Shown here: in pieces, positions 18,044-26,129 of the stretch
Layout of the letters: each line of letters begins with the position of its first letter
How positions within the stretch are numbered: the first letter of the stretch is position 1
Assembly: GCA_003562075.1 (NCBI GenBank)
Contig: PWWP01000345.1
Coordinates: 1-64,000, forward strand
Origin: Gemmatimonadota bacterium
GTDB taxonomy: Bacteria; Gemmatimonadota; Gemmatimonadetes; Longimicrobiales; Gaopeijiaceae
Length of the DNA: 64,000 bases
Reading direction: 5' to 3'
The notes under the pieces: model-generated
Database searches by the model: none
What the model saw: only the letters and a program-made list of their open reading frames with translations
What the model was told of the DNA's origin: nothing
Translations under genes and position numbers: made by a program

Positions 18044-18577
18044 ATGCGCGCAAGTACGTTCGTTCTGGCTGGTATTCTGTTCCTGACAACGGCGCTGGCC
18101 GCCGAGGCGCAGAGCCCCCGGATCGGGTACATCGACTCCCAGGCCATTCTCCAGGAGGCCCCGGGCGCCCAGGAAGCCCAGCAAGAGTTTGAAAGGAACA
18201 TGCAGGGCTACCAGGAGCAGATCCAGCAGATGGGTCAGGAACTGGAACGCCTCATCGAACAGTATCAGCAGCAGGAGCGAACCCTCTCTCCCGAAGCCAG
18301 ACAGCGCCGGGAAGAAGAGATCCGCCAGCGGGAAATGGAGTACCAGCAGCGGGTGGAAGAGATGGAGATGGAGGCCGCCGAACGGCGGCAACAGTTGGTG
18401 GAACCGATTCTGGAGCGGATGTCCGGCGCCATCGAAGAGATCCGCACGGAAGGCCAGTACACCATGATCTTCGACGTGGCCTCCCGAGCCATCATCGCAG
18501 CCGATCCGGAGCTCGATCTGACGACCCAGGTCCTCCAGCGTCTCCGTGACACAGCTGGAAGCGACGAAGACCGCTGA
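18044..18577 (+). CDS. OmpH/Skp-family periplasmic chaperone
   Basis: Skp-type proteins hold unfolded outer-membrane proteins in the periplasm. From ATG 18044, with GGAGAG seven bases upstream, the 177-residue precursor begins with a signal peptide ending AAEAQ, then the family opening [16 protein letters not shown], and a long Gln/Glu/Arg-rich coiled coil forming the tentacle arms, closing with the conserved [22 protein letters not shown] segment. The placement directly after bamA and before lpxD is classic. A strong terminator follows, so bamA-ompH ends a transcription unit. Confidence 0.92.
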   Translation: MRASTFVLAGILFLTTALAAEAQSPRIGYIDSQAILQEAPGAQEAQQEFERNMQGYQEQIQQMGQELERLIEQYQQQERTLSPEARQRREEEIRQREMEYQQRVEEMEMEAAERRQQLVEPILERMSGAIEEIRTEGQYTMIFDVASRAIIAADPELDLTTQVLQRLRDTAGSDEDR

Positions 18578-18604
18578 GTTCCTGCGACTGCCTTTCCACC
18601 TATC

Positions 18605-18648
18605 GGCCCCTGGCCCACTCCCACGTAAGGGATGGGCCAGGGGCCTTT
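18605..18648 (+). terminator. Strong intrinsic terminator between ompH and lpxD
   Basis: A perfect 13-bp stem, GGCCCCTGGCCCA (18605-18617) with TGGGCCAGGGGCC (18633-18645), 15-base loop, followed by TTTGCATT. It separates bamA-ompH from the lpx genes, although lpxD has no obvious promoter in the short space that follows. Confidence 0.8.
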
Positions 18649-18665
18649 GCATTCCGGACACCACC

Positions 18666-19763
18666 ATGGCCATGAGCTCCTTTCCCCGACGAGGCCGCCG
18701 CGCCGAAAGCATTCTCCTCTCTGATGCAGCTCAGCTCCTGGACGCCTCCCTCGCAGGCGACGGAAGCTTTTCATTCACGGGAATTGCCCCTGTGGATCAG
18801 GCATCCGAGTCGGAATTGGCCCCTGTAGCCAGTCGTCGTTACATCTCCAACCTTCCGAATAGTCAGGCCGGTGGGCTTCTCTTGAGTGATTCGGCTTCAA
18901 GGGAGCTCCCGGCTGAGGAAGTACGACCTCGGATCGTTGTGGCCGATGTGCATCAGGCCATGGCCACCCTCCTGGAATGGCTCTACCCACCTGAGAAGTC
19001 GGAACCAGCCATCCACCCCACCGCCATTCTGGGGCGGGGCGTCACCCTGGGCGAGAACCTTCGAATCGGACCCTATGCGGTAGTGGAGGGGGGGGCCACG
19101 ATCGGTGACGGGACGAGTCTGGGTGCCCACAGCGTAATCGGGAGCGGTGCTCAACTGGGACCGGGATGCATCATCCACCCCCACGTCGTCGTCTACCCAG
19201 GGACCACCCTGGGTGCAGGGGTGATCCTCCACTCCGGATCCTGCGTAGGTGTAGATGGATTCGGGTACGTATTCCGGGACGGGGAGCATCAAAAAGTCCC
19301 CCAGGTGGGGCCCTGCATCATCGAGGACGACGTGGAGATCGGTGCCAACACCGCCGTGGACCGCGGATCCATCGGAGACACCCGGGTGGGACGGGGAGCC
19401 AAGGTGGACAACCTGGTTCAGCTGGGCCACAACGTGAAAGTAGGTCCCCTGGCGGCGCTGGCGTCACAGGTCGGTGTGGCCGGGTCGTCCCGGATCGGCA
19501 CCGGAGCCGTCCTGGGCGGCCAAGCCGGAATCGCAGGGCACCTCACCATCGGGGACCAGGCTCAGATTGCAGCCCAGGCCGGGGTGATCGGCGACGTTCC
19601 CCAGGGTGAGACCTTCATGGGATTCCCGGCCCGATCCCGCCGGGAGTTTCTCCGATCGGTGGCAGCCCAGGGAAGGGTCCCCAAGCTGATCAAGCGAGTC
19701 CGAGCCCTTGAGGAGCGTCTGGCGAAGATGGAAGGGAAGAACCAGGAAGAAGAAACGGAGTAG
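18666..19763 (+). CDS. lpxD: UDP-3-O-acylglucosamine N-acyltransferase LpxD
   Basis: Adds the N-linked 3-hydroxyacyl chain in step three of lipid A synthesis. From ATG 18666 (18672 equally possible) the product is about 365 residues. An N-terminal uridine-binding domain is followed by hexapeptide repeats forming a left-handed beta-helix ([20 protein letters not shown] onward) and a C-terminal helix ([16 protein letters not shown]) for trimerisation. The [17 protein letters not shown] segment and [10 protein letters not shown] with its catalytic His are LpxD-specific. The 40 extra track residues cross the terminator hairpin and are rejected. A 150-base gap separates it from lpxC-fabZ. Confidence 0.94.
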   Translation: MAMSSFPRRGRRAESILLSDAAQLLDASLAGDGSFSFTGIAPVDQASESELAPVASRRYISNLPNSQAGGLLLSDSASRELPAEEVRPRIVVADVHQAMATLLEWLYPPEKSEPAIHPTAILGRGVTLGENLRIGPYAVVEGGATIGDGTSLGAHSVIGSGAQLGPGCIIHPHVVVYPGTTLGAGVILHSGSCVGVDGFGYVFRDGEHQKVPQVGPCIIEDDVEIGANTAVDRGSIGDTRVGRGAKVDNLVQLGHNVKVGPLAALASQVGVAGSSRIGTGAVLGGQAGIAGHLTIGDQAQIAAQAGVIGDVPQGETFMGFPARSRREFLRSVAAQGRVPKLIKRVRALEERLAKMEGKNQEEETE

Positions 19764-19803
19764 CGTAAACCCGTTGCACCGGTGGGCTCGCCAGCCCGGT
19801 CCA

Positions 19804-19812
19804 TGTTAGATT
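19804..19812 (+). promoter_or_regulatory. Possible extended -10 element upstream of lpxC-fabZ
   Basis: TG, one base, then TAGATT (4 of 6 to TATAAT) in the gap between lpxD and lpxC-fabZ. No good -35 is found at the expected distance. A start near 19819 would place the short leader ORF within the first 30 bases of the message. Weak evidence. Confidence 0.25.
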
Positions 19813-19847
19813 AGCCAACTACAAACGGAATGATGGAGGGAAGGTGG

Positions 19848-19919
19848 ATGACCGTCCCATGGCCTGATCCTTGGCTGGGACACTGGCTTCCCCTCAACCC
19901 GAACATGGGGAGAGAATGA
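19848..19919 (+). CDS. Possible Trp-rich leader peptide overlapping the lpxC-fabZ start
   Basis: A 23-codon ORF, too short for the track, begins at ATG 19848 with GGAGGG seven bases upstream, a better ribosome-binding site than most genes here. An in-frame ATG at 19830 would give 29 codons. It holds three Trp in PWPDPWLGHW and ends in a TGA that overlaps the lpxC-fabZ ATG (ATGA), the same coupling used throughout the window. It could serve translational coupling or a leader-peptide control of lipid A commitment. It may equally be chance; no homology can be claimed. Confidence 0.35.
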   Translation: MTVPWPDPWLGHWLPLNPNMGRE

Positions 19920-21211
19920 TCGGTTCGCGGCATGGAACAGTTGCAGCATCCGTCACGGTGAAGGGAATCGGGGTCCATACGGGAGAGGAAACCACCGTGA
20001 AGGTCCAGCCAGCCCCGGAAGGAACGGGAATCCTCTTCAAGAGAACGGATCTACCGTCAGCGCCCGAGATCCCGGCTGACCTCGATCATGTGGTGGATAC
20101 CGACCTCGGAACCACCCTGGCAGCAGACGATCAATCCGCTCGTGTCATGACGGTGGAGCACCTCCTGGCTGCCCTGGCCGTGTCCGGGGTCACCAACGCC
20201 GTTGTCGAGATGGACGGCCCCGAACCACCGATCCTGGACGGAAGCTTTCAGCCCTACCTGGAGGCGCTTCGGGCCGTTGGCAGGGAAGAGCAGCAAGGGG
20301 AGATCCCGATCCTCCGGATCCGCCGGCCCCTGACCGTAGAAGCGAGCAACGGGGCCAGCTACGTAGCCACGCCATCGGAGGGGCTTCGCATCTCAGCCAC
20401 CATCGACTTCGATCACCCAGCCATTGGCCGGCAATACGGCAGTTTCGACATGGATGCCGACACCTTCGAAGCGGATCTGGCAACCGCCCGGACCTTCGGG
20501 TTCAAAGAACAGGCAGAGGAACTGAGAAGTCGCGGGCTGGCACGGGGAAGTGCCCTGGAGAACACCATCGTCCTGGACGACGACGGGATCATGAACGAGG
20601 ACCTCAGATTCCCGGACGAATTCCTCCGGCACAAAGTGGGTGACCTGGTGGGCGACCTGGCACTGCTGGGACTCCGGGTCCAGGGCCATGTGGTGGCGGA
20701 TCGACCCAGTCACGAAGGCAACGTCGCTTTGGCAAGAGCCCTCCTGGAGGCCGATCGCCGGTCGCCCGAAGGTGAGGCCATCGTGGATGCCCAGAAGATC
20801 CTCCAGTACCTCCCCCACCGGTATCCCATGCTTCTGGTGGATCGGGTCACCCACTTCGAGTCAGGGAAGCGGATCGTTGGTGTCAAGAATGTGACGGTGA
20901 ACGAGCCCTTCTTCCAGGGCCATTATCCAGGCCATCCCATCATGCCGGGTGTGCTCATCATCGAAGCCATGGCCCAGGTCGGTGGCCTGCTCCTGATGGA
21001 TACCATTGAAAACCCCGACGAGAAGGTGGTCTACTTCCTGTCACTGGATAAGGTGAAGTGGCGACGTCCGGTCACCCCGGGAGACCAGCTCGTCTTCCAG
21101 CTCGAACTCCTTCAGTTCCGCCGTAGTATATGCCGCATGAGAGGTGAGGGATTCGTCGATGGGAAGCTGGTGGCCGAAGCTGAACTCATGGCCAGGGTGA
21201 TGGACCGATGA
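19916..21211 (+). CDS. Bifunctional LpxC deacetylase / FabZ dehydratase fusion
   Basis: Residues 1 to about 290 are LpxC, the zinc deacetylase for the committed step of lipid A synthesis: TVEHLLAALAVSGVTNA carries one zinc His, HKVGDLVGDLALLG the other His and Asp, and PSHEGNVALAR the catalytic His. Residues about 300-431 are FabZ, the 3-hydroxyacyl-ACP dehydratase: LPHRYPMLLVDRV with its active-site His and HPIMPGVLIIEAMAQ with the Glu. ATG 19916 is preceded by GGGGAGAG; the track start at TTG 19871 is less likely. Such fusions are known in Bacteroidota. Both reactions draw on the same hydroxyacyl-ACP pool, so linkage fixes their ratio. Confidence 0.96.
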   Translation: MIGSRHGTVAASVTVKGIGVHTGEETTVKVQPAPEGTGILFKRTDLPSAPEIPADLDHVVDTDLGTTLAADDQSARVMTVEHLLAALAVSGVTNAVVEMDGPEPPILDGSFQPYLEALRAVGREEQQGEIPILRIRRPLTVEASNGASYVATPSEGLRISATIDFDHPAIGRQYGSFDMDADTFEADLATARTFGFKEQAEELRSRGLARGSALENTIVLDDDGIMNEDLRFPDEFLRHKVGDLVGDLALLGLRVQGHVVADRPSHEGNVALARALLEADRRSPEGEAIVDAQKILQYLPHRYPMLLVDRVTHFESGKRIVGVKNVTVNEPFFQGHYPGHPIMPGVLIIEAMAQVGGLLLMDTIENPDEKVVYFLSLDKVKWRRPVTPGDQLVFQLELLQFRRSICRMRGEGFVDGKLVAEAELMARVMDR

Positions 21212-22023
21212 GCGATCAGGTGGCGGATCGGGAGAAGACGACTGCAGAGGTGGAAATCCACCCCTCGGCCATCGTGGATCCCTCAGCTGAATTGGATCCA
21301 GGCGTGACGGTGGGCCCTTGGGCCCTTATCGGACCCAATGTCCGGATCGGGAAAGGGACCGTGATAGGACCAGGAGCATTGGTCGACCGGAATACGAAGT
21401 TGGGCCGAGAGTGTGAGATCCACAAAGGGGCAGTTCTCGGCACGGACCCACAGGACCTCAAATTCCAGGGTGAGGACACGGTCCTCCAGGTTGGCGACCG
21501 AACCATCATCCGGGAATATGCCACCCTGAACCGGGGCACCTCGGCGTCCGGAAAGACCACCGTAGGGGACGACTGCCTTCTCATGGCCTACACCCATGTG
21601 GCCCATGATTGCGTCCTCGGGAATCATGTCATCCTCTCGAACGCAGTGAACATGGCCGGACACGTGGAGTTGGAGGACTGGGTCATCGTGGGGGGCGTCA
21701 CCCCCATCCACCAGTTCGTCCGCGTGGGCGCCCATGCCTTCGTCGGAGGTGGATCCCGGATCTCCCAGGACGTGCCCCCCTTCTGCAGGGTAGCCGGAAG
21801 CCCACCCAAGCTCTATGGCCTCAACTCGGTAGGACTGGAACGGAGGGGCTTCACCTCCGAGACCCGCGCTCTCCTCAAGAAGACCTACCGGATCCTCTTC
21901 CAGTCAAACTTGAACGTGTCGCAGGGCATCGCCCGAGCCCGGGAAGAGATCGATCCTGTTGCCGAGGTCGATCACTTCCTGACCTTCATCGAGAACTCGG
22001 AACGAGGTATCACCATCGGATGA
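21208..22023 (+). CDS. lpxA: UDP-N-acetylglucosamine O-acyltransferase LpxA
   Basis: Catalyses the first lipid A step, moving a 3-hydroxyacyl group from ACP to the sugar 3-position. The 271-residue protein is a left-handed beta-helix of hexapeptide repeats (IHPSAIVDPSAELDPGVTVG...) with the catalytic His in YTHVAHDCVLGNHV, FVGGGSRISQDVPPF in the acyl-chain region and a C-terminal helical domain (LERRGFTSETRALLKKTYR). It shares ATGA with lpxC-fabZ and with the oxidoreductase after it. The following Gfo/Idh gene raises the question whether the acceptor sugar is UDP-GlcNAc or a 3-amino analogue. Confidence 0.95.
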   Translation: MSDQVADREKTTAEVEIHPSAIVDPSAELDPGVTVGPWALIGPNVRIGKGTVIGPGALVDRNTKLGRECEIHKGAVLGTDPQDLKFQGEDTVLQVGDRTIIREYATLNRGTSASGKTTVGDDCLLMAYTHVAHDCVLGNHVILSNAVNMAGHVELEDWVIVGGVTPIHQFVRVGAHAFVGGGSRISQDVPPFCRVAGSPPKLYGLNSVGLERRGFTSETRALLKKTYRILFQSNLNVSQGIARAREEIDPVAEVDHFLTFIENSERGITIG

Positions 22024-23069
22024 CGAACCAGAACGGTCTTCCCCGCTTGGGGGTGGCAGGAACGGGAAGCCTGGGCTTTCACCACGCCCGGATCGCCCGA
22101 GACCTTCCAGGGGCCCGCATGCAGGGGTTTTTCGAACCTCGACCTGAACGAGCCCAGGAAGTCAGTGATACGTTGGGGATCGTGGCCTTCGACACCCTGG
22201 AAGGGCTTCTGGACCAGGTCGACGCCCTCATCATCGCCACGCCCACAACCACCCACCTGGATGTGGCAGAAAAGGCGTTGGAACGGGGAATCCATGTCTT
22301 CATCGAAAAACCCATCGCCCCCTCCCTGGACGAGGCCGACCAGATCCTGGATGCAGCCGACCGGGGTGGGGCCATGGTTCAAGTGGGGCACGTGGAGCGA
22401 TTCAACACGGCGGTGGTGGCTGCCCGGCCTTACCTGGACCAACCGCTCTTCATCGAATCCCACCGCCTCGCCCCCTTCACAGAACGCGGGACGGACGTGG
22501 CTGTGGTTCTGGATCTCATGATCCACGATGTGGACCTGGTGGGAAGCCTGGTGGGATCCCGGATCCAGCAGATCGACGCTACCGGGGTCCCGGTCTTGAC
22601 GTCCTCCGTGGACATCGCCAATGCCCGGATCTCCTATGAGAACGGTGCAGTCGCCAATCTCACGGCGAGTCGGGTATCAGCCGAGAAGCTGCGGAAGATC
22701 CGGATCTTCCAACGCTCCGGATACCTGAGTCTGGATCTGGCTGCTGGAACTGGAGAATTCCTCCGTCTGCGGACTGAGCTCCCGGCTCTCCAGGCCATGC
22801 GGGAGAAAGGGGACGTGCCGGGCATGGACGGAGGCGGAGGACCAGCATCTCCCATTGCGCCTGACCTCTGGGCACTGGTGGAGAAGATCCCCCTCCATGC
22901 AGACGACGAAGAACCCCTTCGACGGGAACAGGAAAGCTTTGTAGAAGCCATCGTAGGAAAAGGGGAACCTGTGGTAACGGGTGCCGAGGGCCGCGAAGCC
23001 CTGGGAGTTGCACTGTCCATTGAATCTCGGATCATGAGCCATGTCGCTGATTCGCGTCCGACACCGTAG
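22020..23069 (+). CDS. Gfo/Idh/MocA-family NAD(P)-dependent oxidoreductase (GnnA-like by context)
   Basis: A 349-residue dehydrogenase with an N-terminal Rossmann fold (LGVAGTGSLGFHHARIARD), the family EKPIAPSLDEAD segment with the catalytic Lys, and a C-terminal alpha/beta domain. ATG 22020 shares ATGA with lpxA; the track start lies deep in lpxA. In Acidithiobacillus, gnnA of this family and the aminotransferase gnnB lie between lpxA and lpxB and make UDP-GlcNAc3N for N-linked lipid A. Here no aminotransferase is adjacent. Uncharacterised Gfo/Idh genes also occur at this position in other phyla. The sugar-nucleotide substrate is inferred from position only. Confidence 0.85.
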   Translation: MTNQNGLPRLGVAGTGSLGFHHARIARDLPGARMQGFFEPRPERAQEVSDTLGIVAFDTLEGLLDQVDALIIATPTTTHLDVAEKALERGIHVFIEKPIAPSLDEADQILDAADRGGAMVQVGHVERFNTAVVAARPYLDQPLFIESHRLAPFTERGTDVAVVLDLMIHDVDLVGSLVGSRIQQIDATGVPVLTSSVDIANARISYENGAVANLTASRVSAEKLRKIRIFQRSGYLSLDLAAGTGEFLRLRTELPALQAMREKGDVPGMDGGGGPASPIAPDLWALVEKIPLHADDEEPLRREQESFVEAIVGKGEPVVTGAEGREALGVALSIESRIMSHVADSRPTP

Positions 23070-23175
23070 ACGAAAGGAGGGGGTGGACATCCGGAGGGGG
23101 AGATCCCCGCGGATGCTCATCTTCCTCCTCCTTCTGGTGGCACTGGCCATCTGGTACCTGGGAACTCAGTTCTGA
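23041..23175 (+). CDS. Small basic single-span membrane protein, 44 residues (not in ORF track)
   Basis: The ORF begins at ATG 23041, inside the oxidoreductase 3' end in another frame, and stops at TGA 23173-23175, 14 bases before lpxB. It encodes a strongly basic N terminus (RVRHRRRKEG, RRGRSPR), then one hydrophobic helix (MLIFLLLLVALAIWYLG) and a two-residue tail: a positive-inside, single-span topology. GTG 23083, two bases after AAAGGAGG, or ATG 23113 with GGAGGGGGAG upstream are alternative starts that keep the helix. No family is recognised. Its slot between lpx genes suggests a link to lipid A enzymes at the inner membrane, which is inference. Confidence 0.6.
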   Translation: MSLIRVRHRRRKEGVDIRRGRSPRMLIFLLLLVALAIWYLGTQF

Positions 23176-23189
23176 CCTCCGGAGAATCT

Positions 23190-24380
23190 GTGCCCAAGCT
23201 GGACGAAGGGGTTGGACGACCGGCCCGAGCAGGATCCAGGGCCCCGGTGATCCTCCTCCTGGCCGGCGAAGCTTCCGGAGACCTGCATGGAGCGCACCTG
23301 GCCAGAGAGCTGAAGGTCCACTACCCAGAGGCTCGGCTGCTGGGACTGGGGGGTGAGCGAATGGCGGCCGAGGGTGTCGAACTCTTGGCCGGCCTGAAGG
23401 ACCTTGCGGTCATGGGCTTCGTGGAAGTCCTCTCCCGGCTCCCGTTCTTCTGGAGGCTGGAACGAAAGGTCCGGAGACTCCTCACTGAGGAGGGCGTGGA
23501 CCTGGTCATCCCCATCGACTATCCTGGCTTCAACCTGCGGATTACCCAGCGAGCTGACGAGCTCGGGATCCCAGTACTCTACTTCATCGCACCCCAGGTC
23601 TGGGCGTGGAAGGCGAGACGCACGGGGACACTGGCTCAGGCCGCATCCCGGATCGCCGTCATCCTTCCCTTCGAAGAGGAGATCTTCCGGGCAGAAGGTG
23701 GTGACGCCGAGTTCGTTGGCCATCCCCTCCTGGACAGGCCCCTGGACCTTCCCGACCGGAACAGCTTCTGCCGCCAGGCCGGCCTGGACGCAACTCGCCC
23801 CATCCTGGCCATATTTCCCGGCTCCCGGGCCCAGGAACTCCGACGGCACCTGAAACCATTCGTAGCTGCGGGGCGGCGCTTGGCTGCCCAGCGTCCCGGC
23901 CTCCAACTCGTTCTGGCCCGGGCCTCCGGTGTACAGGTGGATCTTCCGGCCGGAGACCCTCCGGTAACCCAGGTCACCGATGGTCAGGCCCTCCTCCGTC
24001 ACTCCCGAGCGGCCCTGGTGAAGTCTGGAACATCCACACTGGAGGCGGCCCTTGAAGGCACCCCGTTCATCGTGGCCTACCGGACCCATCCCCTCAGCTA
24101 TCGGATCGCCCAACGCCTGGTTCAGGTGGACTACGTGGCCCTGGCCAACCTGGTGGTGGGGGAAGGGGTAGTCCCCGAGTTTCTCCAGGACGAGGTGACC
24201 CCCTCGACGCTGGCAGATGCCCTGGCTCCCCTCCTGGACGAATCGGAGGAGCGATCCCACATGCTGGAGGATCTGGATCGGGTCCGCCACGCCCTGGGTG
24301 AGCCGGGAGCCATCGCCCGCGTCGCCGAAATTGCCCGGGAGATCCTGGATGGAGAAGGATTTTCCGGAGCCCATGCCTGA
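23190..24380 (+). CDS. lpxB: Lipid-A-disaccharide synthase LpxB
   Basis: A GT19 enzyme that joins UDP-2,3-diacylglucosamine and lipid X. The 396-residue protein opens with the family LLLAGEASGDLHGAHLA, followed by VIPIDYPGFNLRI, FIAPQVWAWKARR and, in the C-terminal lobe, FPGSRAQELRRHL and KSGTSTLEAAL. The start is GTG 23190 with GGAG five bases upstream. Its stop overlaps the DUF374 gene by 8 bases. The UDP-diacylglucosamine hydrolase that makes lipid X (LpxH, LpxI or LpxG) is not seen in this window. Confidence 0.95.
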   Translation: MPKLDEGVGRPARAGSRAPVILLLAGEASGDLHGAHLARELKVHYPEARLLGLGGERMAAEGVELLAGLKDLAVMGFVEVLSRLPFFWRLERKVRRLLTEEGVDLVIPIDYPGFNLRITQRADELGIPVLYFIAPQVWAWKARRTGTLAQAASRIAVILPFEEEIFRAEGGDAEFVGHPLLDRPLDLPDRNSFCRQAGLDATRPILAIFPGSRAQELRRHLKPFVAAGRRLAAQRPGLQLVLARASGVQVDLPAGDPPVTQVTDGQALLRHSRAALVKSGTSTLEAALEGTPFIVAYRTHPLSYRIAQRLVQVDYVALANLVVGEGVVPEFLQDEVTPSTLADALAPLLDESEERSHMLEDLDRVRHALGEPGAIARVAEIAREILDGEGFSGAHA

Positions 24381-25065
24381 AGGTCGGTCCATGGGTGAAG
24401 AGCTGAAGTTTCGGGCAGTGGGATTCCTGGGGACCGGCTTTCTACGCATCCTGGGTGCCACCATCCAATACGAATCTGAGGGTGAGGAAGCCTTCCAGGA
24501 CCTTCGTCAGGAAGGACAGCCGGTGATCTTCACCCTCTGGCACGCTCATCTTCTCCCCCTCATCTATCGCCATCGAGACCAGGGAGTGGTGGCGCTGGTC
24601 AGTCAGCACCGCGACGGAGAATACATCGCTCGAGTCATGCAACGCATGGGGTTTGAGGCAGCCCGCGGATCCTCCACCCGAGGGGGGACGAAGGGACTCA
24701 GGGAGCTCCTCCGATGGGCCCGGAAGGGCCGGGACCTGGCGGTGACGCCTGACGGGCCCCGAGGGCCTGCCCGAACCATGAAGATGGGTGCTCTGACGCT
24801 GGCTCGCCTCACCGGATTCCCCCTCATTCCCACCGTGGCAGGGAGTGACCGGGTCTGGCGATTTCAGTCCTGGGACGGTTTCATGGTGCCGAAGCCCTTC
24901 GCCACCTTCCGGATACGCTACGGGACGCCGATGCAGATTCCCCGATCTTCATCGGACGCTGAACTGGAGGACTACCGCCTTCGACTGGAGCGTGAGATGA
25001 ACCGACTCACCGACAGCGTAGAGGGCGTTCCTGCGCCTCCGTCCCACAGAGCCGGATCGTCATGA
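24373..25065 (+). CDS. DUF374 acyltransferase, candidate LpxJ-type lipid A secondary acyltransferase
   Basis: About 230 residues. DUF374 signatures are visible: FTLWHAHLLPLIYRHRDQG with a catalytic-type His, SQHRDGEYIARVMQRMGF, RGSSTRGGTKGLRELL and TPDGPRGPARTMKMG. ATG 24373 overlaps the lpxB stop as ATGCCTGA and has CCGGAG upstream; ATG 24349 and 24391 are alternatives, and the 40 earlier track residues are an lpxB shadow. Family members in Helicobacter and Campylobacter (LpxJ) add a secondary acyl chain to lipid A, and no LpxL/M homologue appears here, so an LpxJ role between lpxB and lpxK is a good inference. It shares ATGA with lpxK. Confidence 0.85.
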   Translation: MPEGRSMGEELKFRAVGFLGTGFLRILGATIQYESEGEEAFQDLRQEGQPVIFTLWHAHLLPLIYRHRDQGVVALVSQHRDGEYIARVMQRMGFEAARGSSTRGGTKGLRELLRWARKGRDLAVTPDGPRGPARTMKMGALTLARLTGFPLIPTVAGSDRVWRFQSWDGFMVPKPFATFRIRYGTPMQIPRSSSDAELEDYRLRLEREMNRLTDSVEGVPAPPSHRAGSS

Positions 25066-26129
25066 GGAGGCAGCTGGAGGAGCCCATCCGGAGACACTGG
25101 TATGGAAGCAATGGCCTGGGAAATCTCTTCCTGGGCGCGCTCACCGGCCCTGCCTCGGTCCTCTTCGGCCTCGGTGTCCGGACCCGGAATGTCCTCTACG
25201 ACCAGGGCCTCCTGCACTCAGCCGACCCTTCGCTCCCGGTCATCTCTGTAGGGAACCTTGCTGTGGGTGGAACGGGCAAGACACCGGTTGCCCGATGGCT
25301 TATGGACCGGCTCCTCCAGTTGGACCGAACGCCTGCGCTCGTGAGCCGAGGATACGGCCATGATGAGGTACTTCTCCACCGTCGCTGGCACCCTGGATGT
25401 CCAGTGATCGCCGACCCTGACCGCCTACGCGGCGTCGCGAAGGCAGCCCGAGAGGGAGCCGACACCTGCATCCTGGATGACGGCTTCCAGCATCGTCGGA
25501 TGGATCGGGACCTGGATATCCTCCTCTTTTCGCACCGGGACCCGCTCCCAGCCCGTCTCCTGCCCCGTGGACCCTATCGGGAGCCCCTGCGGAGCCTCCG
25601 CCGTTCCCAATTGGTCCTGGTCACATCCCATGGACAGACGGGCCGACGACACGTCCACCAGATGATTCGTCAACTGGGTGCCCTCCCGGGCAGCCCGGCG
25701 GTGGTGGCTTTCCCCTTCCGACCGGGCCCCTGGCAGGAGCTGGATGGGTCCATTGCCCGGAGGCCGGAGGCCGGAGCGGTCGTGGTCAGCTCCGTCGCCC
25801 GGCCGAAGAGCGTGGCAGCGCTGGCGGAGGAAGCAGGGGTTCAGGTGGCGGAGGTCATGGCCTATCCCGACCATCACAACTACTCCGAGGATGACGTGAC
25901 CCGAATCCGGAATCAGGCAGGGTCCCGGCCCATGGTGACCACCGAAAAGGATGCGGTGAAACTCGTGCACTTTCGCGACCATCTCCCGGACGTTCGAGTC
26001 CTCACCCTGGCGCCGGATCCGGATCCGGGGGTGGTGCGGATCATCGACAAGGCCCTGGAGACCGCCTTGGCCAAGGGAGACGCCCGGGTAGCCAACGAGC
26101 CTGCTCAGGGAAGGGAGGAATCCGCATGA
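25062..26129 (+). CDS. lpxK: Tetraacyldisaccharide 4'-kinase LpxK
   Basis: Phosphorylates the 4'-position of the lipid A disaccharide at the inner membrane. The 355-residue protein has an N-terminal hydrophobic segment (FLGALTGPASVLFGLGV), the P-loop VGNLAVGGTGKTPVA, the SRGYG and ILDDGFQHRRMDRDLDILL motifs, and near the C terminus VTTEKDAVKL. Length fits the family. The start overlaps the DUF374 gene and the stop overlaps rlmH (ATGA), closing the lipid A cluster. Confidence 0.95.
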   Translation: MRRQLEEPIRRHWYGSNGLGNLFLGALTGPASVLFGLGVRTRNVLYDQGLLHSADPSLPVISVGNLAVGGTGKTPVARWLMDRLLQLDRTPALVSRGYGHDEVLLHRRWHPGCPVIADPDRLRGVAKAAREGADTCILDDGFQHRRMDRDLDILLFSHRDPLPARLLPRGPYREPLRSLRRSQLVLVTSHGQTGRRHVHQMIRQLGALPGSPAVVAFPFRPGPWQELDGSIARRPEAGAVVVSSVARPKSVAALAEEAGVQVAEVMAYPDHHNYSEDDVTRIRNQAGSRPMVTTEKDAVKLVHFRDHLPDVRVLTLAPDPDPGVVRIIDKALETALAKGDARVANEPAQGREESA

